Source: JAVJPJ01 sp040217295 (GTDB lineage Bacteria > Pseudomonadota > Alphaproteobacteria > Rhodobacterales > Rhodobacteraceae). Taken from it: 8,932 nt of DNA. Each line of letters opens with the position of its first letter. The stretch's first letter is position 1. This document shows, piece by piece, positions 5,700 through 8,932 of this stretch. The translations under genes and the position numbers were made by a program. The stretch lies in assembly GCA_964460185.1 (NCBI GenBank), contig CAYWTM010000127.1, forward strand, positions 1 through 8,932, given 5' to 3'. The notes under the pieces were generated by a model. That model did not search any database. It saw nothing but the letters and a program-made list of their open reading frames with translations, and was not told the DNA's origin.

Positions 5700-6250
5700 C
5701 AGCCAACCAGAAAGTTGTGACCCGCCTTTTGGGCGTGATCGTGGTGATGGGCGCGCTGGCGTGGTCGGCGGTGCCGCTGTACGACTGGTTCTGCCGCGTC
5801 ACGGGATATGGCGGCACGACGAACGTGGCAGATGCGGGGAGCGACGTGGTGCTGGACCAGACCATGACGGTCCGGTTCGATGCATCGCGTTCCCGTGACA
5901 TGCCCTGGGAGTTCCGTGCGATGGAACCCCGCATGGACATCCGCATCGGCGAGACGGGGCTTGCGTTTTACGAAGCCTACAACCCGACCGACGAGTACGT
6001 TGCCGGAACCGCAAGCTTCAATGTCGCGCCGTTCGACAGCGGGCTTTACTTCGTCAAGATTGCCTGTTTCTGCTTTGAACAGCAGGTGCTGGCGCCCGGT
6101 GAGCGGGTGCAGATGCCCGTGACCTTTTTCGTGGACCCCGAGATCCTGAATGATCCCGAAGCGCGGTCCACCCCCGCGATTACCTTGTCCTACACGTTTC
6201 ACGTGACGGACCTGCCCGAAGAATACGCCGCACTCGATGTGGTGAACTGA
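5696..6250 (+). CDS. ctaG: Cytochrome c oxidase assembly protein CtaG (Cox11)
   Basis: CtaG/Cox11 is a membrane-anchored copper chaperone that supplies copper to the CuB site of subunit I on the periplasmic side. The 184-residue product has one N-terminal membrane helix (about 9-26) followed by WFCRVTGYGGTT (31-42) carrying Cys33, the DMPWEF motif (68-73) and a beta-rich immunoglobulin-like domain. The copper-binding CFCF motif is at 124-127 (Cys124, Cys126). All three cysteines needed in yeast Cox11 have counterparts here. It is the Cox11 family and not the unrelated multi-pass Bacillus CtaG. The start is fixed by the strong GGAGGAG site and by the ATGA overlap with the preceding small ORF; coxC follows after 29 bp. 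Length and motifs are intact. Confidence 0.96.
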   Translation: MTANQKVVTRLLGVIVVMGALAWSAVPLYDWFCRVTGYGGTTNVADAGSDVVLDQTMTVRFDASRSRDMPWEFRAMEPRMDIRIGETGLAFYEAYNPTDEYVAGTASFNVAPFDSGLYFVKIACFCFEQQVLAPGERVQMPVTFFVDPEILNDPEARSTPAITLSYTFHVTDLPEEYAALDVVN

Positions 6251-6279
6251 AGAAAAAGACCGGACCGAGGACACCCACC

Positions 6280-7083
6280 ATGGCCCATACCAAGAACCAC
6301 GACTATCATATCATCAACCCTTCGATCTGGCCCCTGATCGCAGCAGCGGGCGCGTTCGCGATGCTGTTTGGCGCGGTCAACTGGATGCACGGATCGGGGC
6401 CCTGGCTGTTCCTGGCAGGCTTTGTGGCGGTGCTTTACGTCATGTATGGCTGGTGGGCCGACGTGGTGGCGGAATCGAACGCCGGCGACCACACCCCGGT
6501 GGTGCGGATCGGCCTGCGCTACGGCTTCATCATGTTCATCATGTCCGAGGTGATGTTCTTCGTCGCCTGGTTCTGGGCGTTCTTCAAGCACGCGCTGTAC
6601 CCGATGAACACCTACGAGGCGTCGCAATACGTGCCGCCCGAGATCTACGCCGTCGACCCGTTCCACTTGCCGCTGATCAACACGCTGGTCTTGCTTCTGT
6701 CGGGCTGTGCCGTGACCTGGGCGCACCATGCCCTGGTTCACAACGGCGACCGCAAGGACGTGGAATGGGGCCTGATCATCGCAGTTGTCCTGGGCGTGGC
6801 GTTCACCGGTCTGCAGGCCTTCGAGTACTGGGAGCTGATCGCTCACTACGATTGGGTTTTTGGCGGCGACAAGTTCTTTTCGACCTTCTTCCTTGCGACC
6901 GGCTTCCACGGTCTTCATGTGATCATCGGGACCATCTTCTTGTTCGTGTGTTACCTGCGGGTGCGCGCGGGCCACTTCACCGCCGAAAAGCATATCGGCT
7001 TCGAAGCTGCCGCGTGGTACTGGCACTTCGTCGACGTGGTCTGGCTGTTCCTGTTCCTGGCCGTCTACATCTGGGGCCAGTAA
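6280..7083 (+). CDS. coxC: Cytochrome c oxidase subunit III (CoxC/CtaE)
   Basis: Subunit III of the aa3-type oxidase is a seven-helix membrane protein without redox centres that stabilises subunit I and proton uptake during turnover. The 267-residue length matches bacterial homologues. Signatures are the HDYHIINPSIWPL opening (7-19), Glu90 in FIMSEVMFFVAWFWAFF (86-102; the residue equivalent to the DCCD-reactive glutamate of the mitochondrial subunit), TWAHHALV in the middle, FFLATGFHGLHVIIG, and the C-terminal GFEAAAWYWHFVDVVWLFLF. The start has a GAGGA site at 6267-6271 with an 8-nt spacer. It follows ctaG closely and is the last gene before a stem-loop and terminator, so it probably ends the main cox transcript. 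Confidence 0.97.
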   Translation: MAHTKNHDYHIINPSIWPLIAAAGAFAMLFGAVNWMHGSGPWLFLAGFVAVLYVMYGWWADVVAESNAGDHTPVVRIGLRYGFIMFIMSEVMFFVAWFWAFFKHALYPMNTYEASQYVPPEIYAVDPFHLPLINTLVLLLSGCAVTWAHHALVHNGDRKDVEWGLIIAVVLGVAFTGLQAFEYWELIAHYDWVFGGDKFFSTFFLATGFHGLHVIIGTIFLFVCYLRVRAGHFTAEKHIGFEAAAWYWHFVDVVWLFLFLAVYIWGQ

Positions 7084-7090
7084 GACGGGC

Positions 7091-7133
7091 AGGGGGGCGC
7101 TGCCCCCCGGCTTCGCCTCCCCCCGGGATATTT
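7091..7133. repeat. GC-rich stem-loop element after coxC (dispersed-repeat candidate)
   Basis: Eight bases after the coxC stop, GGGGGGC (7092-7098) can pair with GCCCCCC (7102-7108) around a 3-nt loop. It can instead pair its six G with the second C-run at 7119-7124, enclosing a small GGC-TTC-GCC stem. The block ends CCGGGATATTT. I recall very similar GGGGGC...CCCCCGGGATATTT blocks downstream of many genes in Rhodobacteraceae genomes, so this looks like a family-specific repeated palindromic element. This is memory, not a search. It may act as an mRNA 3' stabiliser or processing site. Confidence 0.6.
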
Positions 7134-7197
7134 CGGAAACGGAGATGGCGCAGGGTCGGATCGATCGATGGCCGCCCGATCCAGAGCTTCAACAGAT

Positions 7198-7228
7198 GGG
7201 CCCGCATAGCGTCGGGCCCGTTTTCTTT
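7198..7228 (+). terminator. Rho-independent terminator after coxC
   Basis: GGGCCCG (7198-7204) and CGGGCCC (7213-7219) form a perfect 7-bp GC stem with an 8-nt loop. GTTTTCTTT (7220-7228) follows directly, giving the uridine tract on the plus strand. It is the best intrinsic terminator in the window and lies between coxC and SURF1. It implies that the cox transcript mostly ends here and SURF1-thrC has its own promoter, or depends on read-through. Confidence 0.8.
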
Positions 7229-7282
7229 GGCGGCAGGGCGGCGCCCGGGGTTTGACGAGATGACAACAAGGACAGGGCGGAC

Positions 7283-7960
7283 ATGATCCGAAGCATCATC
7301 GGACCACTGATTTTCGGCGTGATCGGTATTGCGGTGCTGGTGTCGCTTGGTGTCTGGCAGGTTCAGCGTCTCGCCTGGAAGAACAGCGTGCTGGCCGAGA
7401 TCGATGCGCGCATCGCCGCCGCCCCCGTCGACATTCCCGATGCGCCCGATCCCGAAGCGGATCGCTACCTGCCGGTGCGGGCGACGGGCGAGATCGGGGA
7501 CCTGTTCGTTCGGGTTCTTGTCAGTCAGCGCGGCATGGGGGCGGGCTACCGCATCATCTCGCCGTTCGACCTGGGTCAGGGGCGCGTGGTTTTGCTCGAT
7601 CGCGGCGTGATGGCTGTGGCCGACGACCTGCCACCCGCACCCGAAGGCCCGGTGAGTGTCGCGGGCAACCTGCATTGGCCCGTGGAGCGCGACGGGTTTA
7701 CCCCCGACAATGATCTGGACGAGAATATCTGGTTCGCCCGCGAGGTTCCGGTGCTGGCCGATCATCTGGGAACCGAGCCGGTCTTGCTGGTCGCGCGCAG
7801 CCTGTCGGTTTCCGATGCGCCCTTGTCGCCCCTGCCCGTGACATCCGAAGGTATCCCGAACGATCACCTCAACTATGCCATCACATGGTTTTCGCTGGCA
7901 TTGGTCTGGTTGGGGATGACACTGTTCCTGCTGTGGCGTATCACGCGGCGAACCGCATGA
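7283..7960 (+). CDS. SURF1 family cytochrome oxidase assembly protein
   Basis: SURF1 (Shy1 in yeast) helps insert haem a into subunit I of aa3-type oxidases; Paracoccus homologues bind haem. The 225-residue product has the typical two-helix hairpin layout: an N-terminal helix (about 5-22), a periplasmic domain, and a C-terminal helix (about 198-218). Family motifs are LGVWQVQRLAWK (22-33) and PVTSEGIPNDHLNYAITWF (185-203), including His195, which sits where a conserved histidine has been linked to haem binding in Paracoccus SURF1. The start at 7283 has AAGGA at 7268-7272 with a 10-nt spacer. It follows the coxC terminator and is coupled to thrC: its TGA overlaps an in-frame thrC ATG and contributes to the thrC ribosome-binding site. 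A nearby promoter is expected but not recognised. Identity is secure. Confidence 0.93.
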   Translation: MIRSIIGPLIFGVIGIAVLVSLGVWQVQRLAWKNSVLAEIDARIAAAPVDIPDAPDPEADRYLPVRATGEIGDLFVRVLVSQRGMGAGYRIISPFDLGQGRVVLLDRGVMAVADDLPPAPEGPVSVAGNLHWPVERDGFTPDNDLDENIWFAREVPVLADHLGTEPVLLVARSLSVSDAPLSPLPVTSEGIPNDHLNYAITWFSLALVWLGMTLFLLWRITRRTA

Positions 7961-7964
7961 AGGA
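7960..7964 (+). promoter_or_regulatory. Ribosome-binding site deciding the thrC start
   Basis: AAGGA, beginning on the last base of the SURF1 stop codon, 10 nt before the ATG at 7975. The alternative in-frame ATG at 7957, overlapping the SURF1 stop, has no ribosome-binding site. Confidence 0.65.
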
Positions 7965-7974
7965 CGACGCGCGG

Positions 7975-8932
7975 ATGCGTTATATTTCCACCCGGGGGCG
8001 CGCCCCCGAGCTGACATTCGAAGACGCGATGCTGACCGGGCTGGCCCGCGATGGTGGGTTGTATCTGCCTGCCGAGATCCCGCAGATCGGCCATGCCGAC
8101 ATCGCGGCCCTTGCCGGCCTGAGTTATGAAGAGGTCGCGTTTCGCATCATGCGCCCGTTTATCGGCGACAGCTTCTCGGATGCGGAGTTCGGCGACATCA
8201 TCGCGCGCGCCTATGCGGGGTTTGGCCATGCCGCCCGTGCGCCGCTCAAGCAGTTGCAGGACAATCATTTCCTGTTGGAGTTGTTTCACGGTCCGACGCT
8301 CGCGTTCAAGGATTTCGCGATGCAGCTGATCGGGCAGCTGTTTCAGAGCGCGCTGGCGCGGCGCGGCGACCGGGTGACCATCGTGGGGGCCACCTCGGGC
8401 GATACCGGCTCCGCCGCCATGGAAGCGTTTCGCGGTCTCGACAATGTCGATGTCTTCATTCTCTACCCCCATGGCCGAGTGTCCGAAGTGCAGCGCCGCC
8501 AGATGACCACCGTGGTCGAGGCCAACGCCCATGCCCTGGCGATGACGGGCGATTTCGATGAGTGTCAGGCGCGCCTGAAGGATATGTTCAACGATTTCGA
8601 CTTCCGCGACGGTGTGCGGCTGGCCGGCGTGAACTCGATCAACTTTGCCCGCGTCCTGGCGCAGGTCGTGTATTACTTCACGTCTGCCGTGGCGTTGGGC
8701 GCCCCGCATCGCAAGGTCAGCTTTTGCGTGCCCACGGGAAATTTCGGCGACATCTTTGCCGGCTATCTGGCAAAACGAATGGGCCTGCCGATCGACAAGC
8801 TGATCGTGGCCACGAACCAGAATGACATTCTGCATCGGGCGCTGAGAACCGGGGTCTATCAAACCCAAGGGGTTACGCCGTCGATCAGCCCGTCGATGGA
8901 TATCCAGGTCAGCTCCAATTTCGAGCGCGCGC
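7975..8932 (+). CDS. thrC: Threonine synthase (ThrC), N-terminal 319 residues, cut by window edge
   Basis: A PLP enzyme that converts O-phosphohomoserine to threonine and phosphate, the last step of threonine synthesis, in the cytoplasm. The opening MRYISTRGRAPELTFEDAM is typical of the bacterial thrC type. HGPTLAFKDFA (105-115) holds the PLP-binding Lys112. ATSGDTGSAA (139-148) and VPTGNFGDIFAGY (252-264) are the substrate/PLP-phosphate loops. SPSMDIQVSSNFERA runs to the edge. No stop occurs before the window ends, so the C-terminal part is missing only because of the cut. I chose 7975 because of AAGGA 10 nt upstream; an in-frame ATG at 7957 would add MKDDAR and overlap the SURF1 stop. It has no metabolic link to SURF1; the pairing is a conserved neighbourhood in this lineage (from memory), probably one transcript. 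Confidence 0.97.
   Translation, partial: MRYISTRGRAPELTFEDAMLTGLARDGGLYLPAEIPQIGHADIAALAGLSYEEVAFRIMRPFIGDSFSDAEFGDIIARAYAGFGHAARAPLKQLQDNHFLLELFHGPTLAFKDFAMQLIGQLFQSALARRGDRVTIVGATSGDTGSAAMEAFRGLDNVDVFILYPHGRVSEVQRRQMTTVVEANAHALAMTGDFDECQARLKDMFNDFDFRDGVRLAGVNSINFARVLAQVVYYFTSAVALGAPHRKVSFCVPTGNFGDIFAGYLAKRMGLPIDKLIVATNQNDILHRALRTGVYQTQGVTPSISPSMDIQVSSNFERA
7993..8008. repeat. Perfect 16-bp GC palindrome at the 5' end of thrC
   Basis: The half-site CGGGGGCG is followed by its exact reverse complement, within codons 7-12 of thrC and 18 bp after the start codon. As RNA it would form a strong short hairpin just downstream of the initiation site. It may be a by-product of GC-rich Gly/Arg/Ala/Pro codons, or may slow early elongation. 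Confidence 0.5.

Noticed and set aside
7260..7286. Short leader peptide (ATG at 7260, eight codons, stop overlapping the SURF1 start)
   Set aside because: No ribosome-binding site and no composition suggesting attenuation; the ATGA overlap is probably chance.
6977..8017. Minus-strand open frame of 346 codons opposite SURF1 and thrC
   Set aside because: It runs antisense to two genes with clear motifs and across the terminator after coxC; no family features.

Overview
The window is an ordinary high-GC chromosomal stretch from an alphaproteobacterium. Gene content, gene order and protein sequence point to Rhodobacteraceae (Roseobacter/Paracoccus/Rhodobacter relatives). The main clues are the cox cluster order coxB-ctaB-small membrane ORF-ctaG-coxC-SURF1 without coxA, a Cox11-type CtaG, a SURF1 protein, and thrC directly after SURF1. 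The lineage call is inference from remembered families, not a database search.

Layout. The left third is on the minus strand. It holds the first 123 codons of topA (DNA topoisomerase I, cut by the window edge), then dprA (DNA-processing protein), then tldD (catalytic subunit of the TldD/TldE metalloprotease). Between dprA and tldD is a 218-bp spacer packed with perfect inverted repeats. From about 3.6 kb onward everything is on the plus strand. coxB/ctaC (subunit II), ctaB (haem O synthase), a 64-residue single-helix membrane protein, ctaG (CuB-inserting Cox11) and coxC (subunit III) form a compact run with ATGA/TAATG overlaps. A GC-rich stem-loop element and a good intrinsic terminator follow coxC. 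After these come SURF1 (haem a delivery/assembly factor) and the 5' 319 codons of thrC (threonine synthase), which runs off the right edge.

How the genes work together. The plus-strand cluster makes the two non-catalytic core subunits of an aa3-type cytochrome c oxidase plus factors that equip subunit I. CtaB makes haem O, the precursor of haem A. CtaG supplies copper to CuB, and SURF1 aids haem a insertion. Subunit I (coxA/ctaD), haem A synthase (ctaA) and a CuA chaperone are not in the window and must be encoded elsewhere. The minus-strand genes are housekeeping genes with no evident link to the oxidase.

No new enzyme system is visible. The most interesting unexplained structure is the non-coding array of four adjacent palindromes at 1857-1946, whose arms differ from unit to unit while each stays self-complementary. 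Next are the small membrane ORF in the cox operon and the GC-rich element after coxC.
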